From NCBI GenBank assembly GCA_026400355.1, contig JAPLPE010000021.1, positions 1 through 64,000 on the forward strand: a stretch of DNA of 64,000 nt, read 5' to 3'. The translations under genes were made by a program, and so were the position numbers. Shown here in pieces: positions 48,949-58,009 of the stretch (its first letter is position 1; the number at the start of each line of letters is the position of its first letter). The stretch is from Rhodobacterales bacterium. Its GTDB lineage: Bacteria; Pseudomonadota; Alphaproteobacteria; Rhodobacterales; Rhodobacteraceae. The notes below the pieces were generated by a model. The model was not told the DNA's origin. It was given only the letters and a program-made list of their open reading frames with translations, and ran no database searches.

Positions 48949-49554
48949 TCAGACCTGCGGGAGTGCCGCTATAAGGGCGTCGATGCTGCCGCCCTGCTGG
49001 TCGAGCAAGGCCTGAATCTCGGTCCGTTCCGAGAGGAGCATGTTGATCCCCTCGATGATGATATTGAAGAACTTGGTCTGGCCCGAGCCGTCGGAGACCC
49101 AGAAATCCACGCGGAAGGGCGACTGGCCCTGCAGGATGGCCGTCGTTTCGACCTCGATCCCGTTGGGTACTTCGCGCGCACCCTGCACGACGATCTGGCC
49201 GCCGATGAATTCGCGGAAGCGGCGGCCGTATTTGCGGGCGATGTAGGTGCGGAAGGCAGCGGTATAGGCGCGCAATTGTTCGCGCGAGGCAGAGCGGGCG
49301 TCACTGCCCAGCGTGTAGCGCGCGATCGTTGGCACGTCGGCATATTTGTCGAAGATGACTTCGAACTGCCGGAGCATCGCCTCTTCGGACGCGCCCGAGG
49401 CGATGACGGCGTTCACGTCGGCTACGAGCAGATCGACAAGGCGCTGCGCGTCGCTGGTCGAGAGGGCGAAGGCTGCTGGCGGCAGCAAGACGAAAGCCGA
49501 CAGGGCGGTGGCCATTCCAAGAAGGGCGCGGCGGGAAAGGGTCATGTTGCTCAC
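48949..49554 (-). CDS. mlaC: MlaC-type phospholipid-binding protein
   Basis: 201 residues. The N-terminus TLSRRALLGMATALSAFVLL looks like a Tat-type signal (SRRALLG). The mature domain has FDKYADVPTIARYTLG, YIARKYGRRFREFIGG and FNIIIEGINML, typical of MlaC/Ttg2D periplasmic lipid carriers that shuttle phospholipid between outer and inner membrane. The GTG start overlaps the mlaA stop by 4 nt. The inner-membrane MlaFEDB parts are not in the window. Confidence 0.9.
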   Translation of the reverse strand: MSNMTLSRRALLGMATALSAFVLLPPAAFALSTSDAQRLVDLLVADVNAVIASGASEEAMLRQFEVIFDKYADVPTIARYTLGSDARSASREQLRAYTAAFRTYIARKYGRRFREFIGGQIVVQGAREVPNGIEVETTAILQGQSPFRVDFWVSDGSGQTKFFNIIIEGINMLLSERTEIQALLDQQGGSIDALIAALPQV

Positions 49555-50345
49555 TGGTCCTGATATGGATCGAAATAATACTCTTTAGCAGCGGCCGGAT
49601 CAGCCGTCGGGTCCGGGGTCTGTGCAGTCTGGCCAAGTTCGTAGCGGCGGTTCTGCACATAGGCGAGCCGGAGTTGCGCGTAGCCGTCTGCGCTGTTGTA
49701 GTAGATATCATCAAACGTGTCGTCGAACTGACCCCGTTCGATCACTTGTTCGCCAGCCCAGGCCACGGTGTCGAGTTGGAACACTTCGGGCACTGCTGCT
49801 GCGACCTCGACCCCACCAAAGATCTGGAGGGGGTCAAGGTAGAAGTCCACGACTTCGCCGACGGCGTCACGTTCGTTTGATGGGCCGAGCACCGGGAGCA
49901 TGATGAAGGCACCTTCTGGAAAACCCCAGACGGCGAGGGTTTCGCCAAAGTCAGTTTCGTGTTCCTCGAGCCCGATGACACCGGCCGGATCGAAGATGCC
50001 AAGGATGCCCACGGTAGAGTTTATCAGGAAACGCATCGTATTGGTGGCGGCCCCTTCGATATCACCCTGCAGGATACCGTTGAACACCGCCCCCGGCATC
50101 GAGACGTTGTGCGAGAAATTCACGATGGATTCCCGGACCGGCGGGGCCAGCGTGTTGGCGACCTGCCCGGCGGGGTCGATCACGGCCTGGTCGAGGCCCA
50201 CGTTGAATTCGTGGACCTGCCGGTTGACCTGTTCATAAGGATCGTAGACGTCGACGCCAGGCGGCGCATTGTTGCATGCCGCCAGCACAACAACGGTAAG
50301 GACCGACACCAGCGTGGGCGGTCGAAGGGATCGGGTCGAGTGCAC
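49551..50345 (-). CDS. mlaA: MlaA (VacJ) outer-membrane lipoprotein
   Basis: 264 residues from GTG 50345, which follows AGGA; the upstream in-frame extension has no support. The signal peptide ends in the lipobox LAAC (VVVLAACNN). The mature protein starts with DVYDPYEQVNRQVHEFN and includes INSTVGILGIFDPAG and WGFPEGAFIMLPVLGPSN, the hallmark of MlaA. It removes misplaced phospholipid from the outer leaflet and hands it to MlaC. It forms an operon with mlaC. Confidence 0.93.
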   Translation of the reverse strand: MHSTRSLRPPTLVSVLTVVVLAACNNAPPGVDVYDPYEQVNRQVHEFNVGLDQAVIDPAGQVANTLAPPVRESIVNFSHNVSMPGAVFNGILQGDIEGAATNTMRFLINSTVGILGIFDPAGVIGLEEHETDFGETLAVWGFPEGAFIMLPVLGPSNERDAVGEVVDFYLDPLQIFGGVEVAAAVPEVFQLDTVAWAGEQVIERGQFDDTFDDIYYNSADGYAQLRLAYVQNRRYELGQTAQTPDPTADPAAAKEYYFDPYQDQ

Positions 50346-50525
50346 GGGGTGGTCCTGACCTTCCTTAACTTGTCCGTCTAGATAGTCATTCTCCCGGATT
50401 TGACCATGCCCCGCGGTCAGACTCGGGCCGCTTGATCTTTCATTGCCATCTTCGAAACAGACTTTGAACTCTTCTTCTGTCACGGTTATTGTCTGGCAGG
50501 CAACCAACAAGGCGGAAAAACGCTG

Positions 50526-52259
50526 ATGGCAAGAGATCCGACGGCAAGCGGGCGGGCAGAACTTCGCGCGGCCATAAGAGAGAACCGGGGCCTGTTCTGG
50601 GCCGTGGGCATATTCAGCTTCTTTGTCAACATGTTGATGCTGACAGGACCGCTATACATGCTGAACGTGTATGACCGGGTTCTGGGGTCTCATTCCTTTG
50701 AGACGCTGCTCGCATTGTCGGTGTTGGTGCTGTTCCTTTACGGGATGATGGGTATCCTCGACTTTGTGCGGGGGCGCGTGATGGGGCGGGTCGGGGCCCG
50801 GTTTCAAGCGCGGCTGGACCGGCGGGTTTTTGCTGCTACAATGCGCGGCACGACAAGCGGGCGTGCCGGACGGCAGGCGGCAAGCGGTTTGCGCGATCTT
50901 GAGGCGGTCCAGAAACTGCTGACGTCGCCTGCGCTGATGTCGGTCTATGACCTGCCGTTTGCGCCGGTCTTCTTTATCGGGATATTCGTGTTTCACCCGT
51001 GGATGGGGTATCTGGGGCTGGCCGGCGCTGTCGTGCTGATTGCATTTGCGTTGGCCAATCAGGCGGCGTCGAAGAAGCCTCTCGAAGAGGCGACGGCTAC
51101 GACCTATCAGGCCGAGATGATCGGCAACCAGATCAGGTCCGAGGCCGATGTCGTCCAGTCGATGGGGATGCGCGGGGCGGCCTTCGGACGCTGGCAGTTG
51201 GCGCGGGGCAAGTCACTCGATGCCAATATTGCGGCGGCCGACACGGGCGGCACCTATGGTTCGCTGATCAAGGCGTTCCGGCTGTTTCTGCAATCGGCGA
51301 TGCTTGGGCTTGGCGCCTACCTTGTCTTGAATCACACGATGACTGCCGGTGGCATGATCGCCAGTTCCATCCTGCTGGGCCGGGCCCTGTCCCCTGTCGA
51401 AAGCATCGTGGGCCAGTGGGCGCTGTTCCAGCGGGCGCGCGAAGCATGGGGCAATCTGGCGATCCTGCTGAGCGAACTGCCCGAAGAGAACAAGCGCACC
51501 GCCTTGCCCCGCCCCAAGGCGCGGCTGGAGCTGGAGCAGGTGACGGTGATTCCGCCGGGCGATCAGCAGGCGACGCTGCGGATGATCAGCTTTGTCGTGC
51601 AGCCGGGGCAGGCCGTGGGTGTGATCGGTGTATCCGGGGCGGGCAAATCGACGCTGGCCAAGGCGATCACCGGGCTTTGGCCGCCGACGGCGGGCAAGAT
51701 CCGTCTCGATGGTGCATCGCTGGATCAGTATGATCCCGATGTGCTGGGGCAATACGTCGGCTATCTGCCGCAACGGGTTGCCCTGTTCGAAGGCACGATC
51801 AAGGACAACATCGCACGGCTGTCGCCGACGCCCGATGACGCGGCGGTGGTCAAGGCCGCCAAGCAGGCGGCGGCGCATGAGATGATCCTCAAGCTGCCCG
51901 ATGGGTATGATACGCGGGTTTCTGCCAACGGGGGCCGGCTGTCGGGCGGGCAGATCCAGCGGATCGGCCTCGCGCGGGCGATGTATGGTGATCCGGTCGT
52001 GCTCGTTTTGGACGAGCCGAATTCGAACCTCGACAACGACGGGTCGATGGCGCTGAACCAGGCGATCCGGGCGATGAAGGCCGAGGGGCGCTGCGTCCTG
52101 ATCATGGCGCACCGGCCTGCGGCGATCCAGGAATGCGACCTTTTGCTGATGATCGAAGGTGGCATGCGCCGGGCCTTTGGGCCGAAGGACGACGTGCTGC
52201 GCGAGATCGTGAAGAACCACAAGGAAATTGCCTTGCCGGGAACGGGGGGCGTGACATGA
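50526..52259 (+). CDS. Type I secretion ABC transporter, permease/ATPase
   Basis: 577 residues: an N-terminal membrane domain with about six helices (FFVNMLMLTGPLYMLNVYDRV, LSVLVLFLYGMMGIL), then an ATPase domain with Walker A GVSGAGKST, Q-loop, signature LSGGQIQRIGLARAM and Walker B VLVLDEPNSNLD. This is the PrtD/HlyB-like class without an N-terminal peptidase. It drives export with the adaptor encoded next, overlapping by ATGA. No RTX substrate or TolC is in the window, so the cargo is unknown. Confidence 0.92.
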   Translation: MARDPTASGRAELRAAIRENRGLFWAVGIFSFFVNMLMLTGPLYMLNVYDRVLGSHSFETLLALSVLVLFLYGMMGILDFVRGRVMGRVGARFQARLDRRVFAATMRGTTSGRAGRQAASGLRDLEAVQKLLTSPALMSVYDLPFAPVFFIGIFVFHPWMGYLGLAGAVVLIAFALANQAASKKPLEEATATTYQAEMIGNQIRSEADVVQSMGMRGAAFGRWQLARGKSLDANIAAADTGGTYGSLIKAFRLFLQSAMLGLGAYLVLNHTMTAGGMIASSILLGRALSPVESIVGQWALFQRAREAWGNLAILLSELPEENKRTALPRPKARLELEQVTVIPPGDQQATLRMISFVVQPGQAVGVIGVSGAGKSTLAKAITGLWPPTAGKIRLDGASLDQYDPDVLGQYVGYLPQRVALFEGTIKDNIARLSPTPDDAAVVKAAKQAAAHEMILKLPDGYDTRVSANGGRLSGGQIQRIGLARAMYGDPVVLVLDEPNSNLDNDGSMALNQAIRAMKAEGRCVLIMAHRPAAIQECDLLLMIEGGMRRAFGPKDDVLREIVKNHKEIALPGTGGVT

Positions 52260-53566
52260 GCGAGATGACGGATACGCGCAAGCGCTGGTCGGCGCGGGGG
52301 TCGCTGATTGCCGGGTTTCTGACCGTTCTGGTTCTGGTGGGTGGTTTGGGCGTCTGGGGCATGTTTGCCGAGATAAGCGGTGCGGTTATTGCGCCGGGCC
52401 GGATCGAGGTCGATCAGAACCGTCAGGTCGTGCAGCACCCCGATGGCGGTGTCGTAGCCGAGATTATGGTCAAGGAAGGCGACACGGTTGCCGTTGGCGA
52501 TTTGCTGATCAAGCTGGACCCGACCGAGTTGCAGTCGCAGCTGGCGGTGGTCGAGGGGCAGTTGTTCGAAGTGCTGGCGCGGCGGGCCCGGTTCGAGGCG
52601 GAACGGGACGGGACGACGACGCTGGCGTTTGACCCGCTCTTGACCGGGGCCACTGACGAGGTGGCGGCGGAACTGATGGACGGGCAGCAGAAGCTGTTCG
52701 AGGCACGGCTTGATTCCGCGTTGCAGGAGAAGAACCAGCTCGGAAAACGGCGAGATCAGATCGGCAACCAGATTGACGGCATCCGCGCGCAGCAGGATGC
52801 GCTGACGACGCAACTGGGTCTCATCGGGCAGGAGCTTGCCGATCAGCAATCGTTGCTGGACCGGGGGCTTGCGCAATCGACACGCGTTCTGGCGCTGGAG
52901 CGCGAGCAGGCGAACCTGACCGGACAGGTGGGCGAGCTGACGGCGACCGCGGCAGAGGCCGAGAGCCGAATCACCGAGACGGACATCCAGATCCTGCAGA
53001 TCGAGACGACCCGGCGGGAAGAGGCGATCACCCGGCTGCGCGACCTTCAATTCAACGAGATCGAACTGGCCGAGAAGCGGCGGTCTCTCTTGACTCAACG
53101 GGACCGGCTGGACATCCGGGCGCCGGTTTCGGGCATTGTCTATGGGATGACAGTTTTCGCGCCGCGTTCGGTAATCCGTCCGGCGGACCCGGTGCTGTTC
53201 CTCATCCCGCAGGACCGGCCCATGGTCATCACGACTCAGGTCGAGCCGATCCATACTGACGAGATATTCGTCGGACAGGAGGTTGGCGTGCGGTTTTCGG
53301 CCTTCAACCAGCGCATGACGCCCGAGTTGCGCGGCAAGGTCGTGCAGATTTCGGCGGATGCGTTTCAGGATCAGCAGTCACGGATTTCCTACTACCGGGC
53401 CGAAGTCGAGCTTTTGCCGGGCGAGAAGGAAAAACTTCCCGAAGGTCTGACCCTGATCCCGGGGATGCCTGTTGAAACATTTCTTGCCACGGATGCGCGG
53501 ACACCGTTTCAGTACCTGATGCGGCCCCTGTCGAACTATTTCACCAAGTCGTTCCGCGAGAATTGA
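52256..53566 (+). CDS. Type I secretion HlyD-family membrane-fusion protein
   Basis: 436 residues. One N-terminal transmembrane helix (LIAGFLTVLVLVGGLGVWGM) is followed by a lipoyl/barrel start (GGVVAEIMVKEGDTVAVGD), a long periplasmic coiled coil (about residues 130-290, rich in Leu/Gln/Glu), the second half of the barrel (DIRAPVSGIVYGMTVF) and a C-terminal barrel strand set. It links the ABC pump to an outer-membrane TolC-like channel. It overlaps the ATPase gene by 4 nt. Confidence 0.92.
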   Translation: MSEMTDTRKRWSARGSLIAGFLTVLVLVGGLGVWGMFAEISGAVIAPGRIEVDQNRQVVQHPDGGVVAEIMVKEGDTVAVGDLLIKLDPTELQSQLAVVEGQLFEVLARRARFEAERDGTTTLAFDPLLTGATDEVAAELMDGQQKLFEARLDSALQEKNQLGKRRDQIGNQIDGIRAQQDALTTQLGLIGQELADQQSLLDRGLAQSTRVLALEREQANLTGQVGELTATAAEAESRITETDIQILQIETTRREEAITRLRDLQFNEIELAEKRRSLLTQRDRLDIRAPVSGIVYGMTVFAPRSVIRPADPVLFLIPQDRPMVITTQVEPIHTDEIFVGQEVGVRFSAFNQRMTPELRGKVVQISADAFQDQQSRISYYRAEVELLPGEKEKLPEGLTLIPGMPVETFLATDARTPFQYLMRPLSNYFTKSFREN

Positions 53567-53622
53567 TTGCTGCTGTCATGATTGCTGGATAGCGTCCGCA
53601 CGAATCCGGCAGGGAGGCAGGC

Positions 53623-54087
53623 ATGAGCGGAAGGTTCGAGGCGCAACTGGCGGAGCTGGGCGTGACATTGCCCGATGCTCCGGCCCCGGTCGCAAACTAT
53701 GTGCCGTTTGCAGTGGTGGGCGATCTGGTCCATGTGTCGGGCCAGGTGTCCAAGGCGCCCGAGGGATTGGTGACCGGGAGGCTGGGGGCCGACATGACGG
53801 TAGAGGCGGGGGCCGCGGCGGCGCGGGTCTGTGCGATCAACCTTCTGTCGCAAGTCAAGGCGGCCTGTGGCGGCGATCTGGACCGGCTGATGCGGGTGGT
53901 GAAACTGGTGGGTTTCGTCAATTCGACGCCTGATTTCACAGATCAGCCGAAGGTGATCAACGGCGCATCCGATTTCATGGTCGCGGCCTTGGGGGACGCG
54001 GGCCGTCATGCGCGGTCTGCCGTGGGCGTCAGCGCCCTGCCTTTTGGCGTTGCCGTTGAGATCGAGGGGATATTCCAGATCAAATGA
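53623..54087 (+). CDS. RidA-family protein
   Basis: 154 residues of the YjgF/YER057c/UK114 family: VPFAVVGDLVHVSGQVSKAP, ARVCAINLLSQVKAACGGDL and VVKLVGFVNSTPDF. Classical RidA deaminates reactive imines from PLP enzymes; the catalytic Arg of RidA proper is not obvious here, so this is probably another subfamily. It overlaps the GDPD gene by ATGA. Confidence 0.85.
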   Translation: MSGRFEAQLAELGVTLPDAPAPVANYVPFAVVGDLVHVSGQVSKAPEGLVTGRLGADMTVEAGAAAARVCAINLLSQVKAACGGDLDRLMRVVKLVGFVNSTPDFTDQPKVINGASDFMVAALGDAGRHARSAVGVSALPFGVAVEIEGIFQIK

Positions 54088-54836
54088 CCCTGCCTGACGT
54101 CTTTCTGACAACGCCGATTGCGCACCGGGCGCTGCACGACAAATCGCAGGGCCGGCCCGAGAACAGCCGGGCGGCAGTGCGCGCGGCGGTCGAGTCGGGT
54201 TACGGGATCGAGATTGATTTGCAACCGTCGTCGGACGGTGTGCCGATGGTGTTTCATGACTACGATCTGGGGCGGCTGACGGCGTCAAAGGGTCCGATTG
54301 CCTTGCAGACGGCGGCTACTTTGGCTGCGACGCCGCTGCTGTATGGGTCAGAAGGCATTCCGACTTTGGCCGAGGTGTTCGAGATCATCGGGGGCCGGGT
54401 GCCGCTGCTGATCGAGATCAAGGATCAGGACGGCGCGATGGGACCAAATGTCGGTGCGCTGGAAAAGGCGACGGTGGCGGTCCTGAGGGGGTACGAGGGG
54501 CCGGTGGCGGTCATGTCGTTCAACCCCCATACGGTCCGGATCATGGGCGAACTGGCACCAGATATTCCGCGGGGGCTGACGACGTCGGCCTATGAATATG
54601 ACGACTGGGTGCCGCTTCCCGAGGATATGTGTGACCAACTCCGGGCGATCCCGGATTACGAAACCTCGGGTGCGAGTTTCATCAGCCATGAGTCCTTTGA
54701 TCTGCACCGCAAGCGGGTGGCGGAACTGAAGGCCAAGGGGGCTGCCGTCCTGTGCTGGACGATCCGCTCGCCCGAGGAAGAGGCAGAGGCGCGGCGGGTG
54801 GCGCAGAACGTCACTTTCGAGGGTTATCTGGCTTGA
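54084..54836 (+). CDS. Glycerophosphodiester phosphodiesterase family
   Basis: 250 residues. The GDPD signature is clear: IAHRALHDKSQGRPENSR, the metal pair GIEIDLQPSSDGVPMVFHDY (Glu-x-Asp then His-Asp), VPLLIEIKDQ, and a final CWTIRS strand. It hydrolyses glycerophosphodiesters to glycerol phosphate. Coupled by overlap to RidA and followed 31 bp later by a FemAB-like gene. Confidence 0.9.
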   Translation: MTLPDVFLTTPIAHRALHDKSQGRPENSRAAVRAAVESGYGIEIDLQPSSDGVPMVFHDYDLGRLTASKGPIALQTAATLAATPLLYGSEGIPTLAEVFEIIGGRVPLLIEIKDQDGAMGPNVGALEKATVAVLRGYEGPVAVMSFNPHTVRIMGELAPDIPRGLTTSAYEYDDWVPLPEDMCDQLRAIPDYETSGASFISHESFDLHRKRVAELKAKGAAVLCWTIRSPEEEAEARRVAQNVTFEGYLA

Positions 54837-54867
54837 CGGGCCAGGGTGCCGCGCCACCCTTGGCGAC

Positions 54868-56055
54868 ATGACCGACAACATGATCGAGATCGAGACCCAT
54901 ACCAGCATCACCGCCTTTGGGGCCGATGTCTGGGACGCCTGCGCCTGCCCGGAAGTGGCGGACGGCGGACGGCCCATGGACCCGTTCACGACCTACCGGT
55001 TTCTGCGGGCGCTTGAGGAAAGCCGGTCGGTCGGCACGGGATCGGGCTGGCAGCCAAGGTATCTGAGCGCGAAAAAGGACGGGCAGGTCATTGCGGTGGC
55101 GCCGCATTATGCGAAAAGCCATTCGCAGGGCGAATACATCTTTGATCATAGCTGGGCGCAGGCTTGGGAACGGGCCGGGGGGCGGTATTACCCCAAGTTT
55201 CAGGTGGCCGTGCCGTTCACGCCGGCCACGGGGCGGCGGTTCCTGACCCGGCCAGGCTTTGCAGCCGAGGGGATGGCGGCGCTGGTGCAGGGCGTTGTGC
55301 AACTGGCGGCCGAGAACAAGATTTCATCAGTCCATGTCACCTTCTGCACCGAGGCCGAGGCCGTGGCGGGCGAAGAGATGGGGCTGTTGCGCCGGGCGAG
55401 CCAGCAATTTCACTGGGAAAATCAGGGCTATGCCGACTTTGACGGGTTCCTTTCGTCCCTGTCGTCGCGCAAGCGCAAGAACATCCGCAAGGAACGCGCC
55501 GAGGCGCAGGATTTCGGCGGAGAGATCGTGGCACTGACCGGGGATCAGATCCGGCCCGACCATTGGGATTACTTCTGGGCCTTCTATCAGGACACGGGCA
55601 GCCGGAAATGGGGCCAGCCCTACCTGACGCGGGCGTTCTTTGACCGGGCGCATGAGGTGCTGCGGGACGACATCCTGCTGCTGCTGGCGGTGCGGAACGG
55701 AAAACCGTTCGCGGGTGCGCTGAACCTTATCGGGCGTGAGACGCTTTACGGGCGGTACTGGGGCTGCACGGCGCATCACCCCTGCCTGCATTTCGAGTTA
55801 TGCTATTATCAGGCGATCGACTGGGCACTGGCCAACGGGTTGAGCCGGGTCGAGGCGGGTGCTCAGGGCGAACACAAGCTGGCACGGGGCTATCTGCCGG
55901 TGGTGACACATTCGCTGCACTGGATCGGCGATCCGGGGTTCCGCGATGCCGTGGCGCGGTATCTGGAGCAGGAGCGGGAAGCGGTTGACCACGAGGTCGA
56001 GGTGCTGACGCGCTATGGGCCGTTCAGAAGGGCGCAGGTCGAGGAGCAGGAGTAG
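54868..56055 (+). CDS. GNAT/FemAB-like N-acyltransferase (DUF482 type)
   Basis: 395 residues in two acetyltransferase-like lobes. SSLSSRKRKNIRKERAEAQ, then YYQAIDWALANGLSRVEAGA and GEHKLARGYLPV are the conserved blocks of proteins annotated as peptidogalycan biosynthesis protein (DUF482). Function unknown; the fold suggests aminoacyl- or acetyl-transfer. Same strand as GDPD, probable operon member. Confidence 0.85.
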   Translation: MTDNMIEIETHTSITAFGADVWDACACPEVADGGRPMDPFTTYRFLRALEESRSVGTGSGWQPRYLSAKKDGQVIAVAPHYAKSHSQGEYIFDHSWAQAWERAGGRYYPKFQVAVPFTPATGRRFLTRPGFAAEGMAALVQGVVQLAAENKISSVHVTFCTEAEAVAGEEMGLLRRASQQFHWENQGYADFDGFLSSLSSRKRKNIRKERAEAQDFGGEIVALTGDQIRPDHWDYFWAFYQDTGSRKWGQPYLTRAFFDRAHEVLRDDILLLLAVRNGKPFAGALNLIGRETLYGRYWGCTAHHPCLHFELCYYQAIDWALANGLSRVEAGAQGEHKLARGYLPVVTHSLHWIGDPGFRDAVARYLEQEREAVDHEVEVLTRYGPFRRAQVEEQE

Positions 56056-56099
56056 CGGTCTTCTTCCGCTGGAGTCGCACGGCGTTGTTGATCTGAGGG

Positions 56100-56136
56100 G
56101 GACGGGGTCGCCAGTGGAGGCAACGCCCCGCTCACG
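56100..56136. repeat. Dispersed palindromic repeat, family A, copy 3
   Basis: GTCGCCAGTGGAGGCAACGC with the CCCCGCTCACG arm and a preceding GATCTGAGGG, so it matches copies 1 and 2 in both core and flank but with more mismatches in the left arm. The rest of 56056-56354 has no gene that I can support. Confidence 0.65.
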
Positions 56137-56354
56137 TCCAACCGTTTCGAATGGCCCCGGTCTGGCGATCCTGCCCGAACGCTCTGGCGTCCGGGCGGCA
56201 AGCTTTGGTCTGGTCGCGTGGCCAACGCGATGGCGTTGGCCAATTCCTGCGCAAGGTGCCGCGATGCATGGCCGTTGCGTGTTAAGGGACTGTCTCTCTG
56301 TACGGCTGTGCTATCGTACCCACAAACGCCCCCCAGCCAGACCGAGGTTACGCC

Positions 56355-56978
56355 ATGACACTCACCTTCTACTCCAATCCCATGTCGCGGGGGCGGATTG
56401 CGCATTGGATGATGGAGGAGGTGGGCCAGCCCTATGAGACAGTCTGGCTCGACTATGCCACGACCATGAAGCAGCCGCCCTATATCGGCATCAACCCGAT
56501 GGGCAAGGTCCCAGCCCTTGTCCATGACGGGCGGGTTGTGACCGAATATGCGGCGATCTGCGCCTATCTGGCGGATGCCTTTCCCGAAGCCGGCCTCGCG
56601 CCCAAGGACCGGAGCGCCTATTACCGCTGGCTGTTCTTTGGCGCCGGGCCTTTGGAGGCTGCTGTGATCACCAAGGCCTTGGGCATCGAGGTGCCGCCGG
56701 ATCGGCGGGGGATGGTGGGCTTCCGCGATCTGGGTACGACGATGGATGTCCTGGAAGGCTGGCTGAAGGATCACCCCTACCTTGCGGGCGATGCCTTTTC
56801 GGCGGCCGATGTGGCGACGGGGTCGCAGATCGGCTGGGGCCTGCGATTCGGCACGATCGAGGCGCGGCCGGTGTTCACGGAATACTGGACAAGGGTCAGT
56901 GCGCGGCCCGCTCTGGCGCGGTCAACGGCATTGGGCGAGGCGGAAATCGCGCGGATCAAGGGGGCTGAAGGTGGTTGA
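56355..56978 (+). CDS. Glutathione S-transferase family protein
   Basis: 207 residues. The thioredoxin-like N-terminal domain has SNPMSRGRIAHWMMEEVG (likely catalytic Ser), MGKVPALVHDGRVVTEYAAI with the cis-Pro, and a helical C-terminal domain (AADVATGSQIGWGLRFG). Substrate unknown. It overlaps the phhB start by 8 nt, so the two are coupled although biochemically unrelated. Confidence 0.9.
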   Translation: MTLTFYSNPMSRGRIAHWMMEEVGQPYETVWLDYATTMKQPPYIGINPMGKVPALVHDGRVVTEYAAICAYLADAFPEAGLAPKDRSAYYRWLFFGAGPLEAAVITKALGIEVPPDRRGMVGFRDLGTTMDVLEGWLKDHPYLAGDAFSAADVATGSQIGWGLRFGTIEARPVFTEYWTRVSARPALARSTALGEAEIARIKGAEGG

Positions 56979-57330
56979 GCGGCTGACGGAAACCGAAAGG
57001 GCGGCTCGTCTGCCTGCTTTGGGCGAGACGGGATGGGGCGCAGTCCAGGGGCGGGACGCAATCCGCAAGATCCTGAAATTCCGCAACTTCTCGGAAGCTT
57101 GGGGGTTCATGAACCGGGTGGCACTGCTGGCCGAGAAGATGAACCATCACCCGGAATGGCAGAATACCTACAACGTGGTCGACGTGACCCTGTCCACGCA
57201 TGACTGCCACGGGCTGTCGGCGCTGGATGTGGACATGGCTGCGAAGATCGACAGTTTTGCGGGCAGCGCCACGGTGCAGACAGATCATTCCCTGCCCGTC
57301 CTGAGCCTCTGTCAGATCCGGGCAGGATGA
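56971..57330 (+). CDS. phhB: 4a-hydroxytetrahydrobiopterin dehydratase
   Basis: 119 residues from GTG 56971. The catalytic block MNHHPEWQNTYNVVDVTLST carries the His-His pair of pterin-4a-carbinolamine dehydratases; FMNRVALLAEKMNH and LSALDVDMAAKID complete the fold. It recycles the pterin cofactor of phenylalanine hydroxylase, or acts in molybdopterin/PCD-type roles. Roughly 20 residues after the usual end (SFAGSATVQTDHSLPVLS) are extra and may come from a lost stop. A family-B repeat follows immediately. Confidence 0.88.
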   Translation: MVERLTETERAARLPALGETGWGAVQGRDAIRKILKFRNFSEAWGFMNRVALLAEKMNHHPEWQNTYNVVDVTLSTHDCHGLSALDVDMAAKIDSFAGSATVQTDHSLPVLSLCQIRAG

Positions 57331-57334
57331 CGAA

Positions 57335-57424
57335 GGGCGGGGTGAACCCCGCCCTACGCCTGATGACTGGCCAATTGCGGGCGAGACCCGCCGTCCGTTT
57401 GGGTAGGGCGGGGATCACCCCGCC
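57335..57424. repeat. Inverted pair of family-B palindromes
   Basis: Copy 4 (57335-57358) reads GGGCGGGGTGAACCCCGCCC then TACG; copy 5 (57403-57424) is the opposite orientation, GTAGGGCGGGGATCACCCCG. The 44 bp between contain another small inverted repeat. The pair sits between convergent genes and could act as a transcription stop for both. Confidence 0.75.
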
Positions 57425-57437
57425 TTTCCTGTCAGTA

Positions 57438-57923
57438 TCACAGCGTTTCGAGCAGCATCTCGCCGGTGGACATGTTGCAGACGCCTGGGTCGTCGATGTT
57501 GGCATGAGTAACGACGCCGTCGTCGATCACCAGCGCATAGCGGTTTGAGCGGCCGATGAGGCCGATGGCCGGGGCGGTGAAATCCATGCCAAGGCCCTTG
57601 GTGAAGGACCCATCGGCATCGCCCACGAGCATGAGGTCGGCAGCCGTCGCGCCCGTGGTCTCGCCCCAGATCTTGAGCACGAAGGGGTCGTTGACCGAAA
57701 GGCAGATGATGTCATCGATGCCCTTGGCGCGGAACGCTTCGGCGGTGCGGACGAAGCTGGGCATGTGGATGGTGCTGCAGGTCCCGGTAAATGCGCCGGG
57801 CAGGGCAAAAAGCACGACCTTGCGGCCCTTGAGCAGGGAAGAGAGCGTGACCGTTTCGGGCCCCTTGGCGCCCATGCGCACGAGGGTGGCGTCGGGGAGG
57901 GTCTGGCCTGCGGAAATCGTCAT
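57438..57923 (-). CDS. Peroxiredoxin (Prx5 type)
   Basis: 161 residues. The peroxidatic Cys lies in FALPGAFTGTCSTIHMPSFV, and CLSVNDPFVLKIWG and ADPDGSFTK-like DADGSFTKGLGMDF are typical of Prx5/AhpE-like enzymes. It reduces hydrogen peroxide and organic peroxides. ATG 57923 follows AAAGGTG. The frame upstream to 57989 has no support. Confidence 0.93.
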   Translation of the reverse strand: MTISAGQTLPDATLVRMGAKGPETVTLSSLLKGRKVVLFALPGAFTGTCSTIHMPSFVRTAEAFRAKGIDDIICLSVNDPFVLKIWGETTGATAADLMLVGDADGSFTKGLGMDFTAPAIGLIGRSNRYALVIDDGVVTHANIDDPGVCNMSTGEMLLETL

Positions 57924-58009
57924 GAGTACACCTTTCGGGAATTGCGTCTGACCGGGGGGCATATAGTCTGAACCTTCGGAGTTGACCATGGAAAGAGGCG
58001 GAAGAAACC

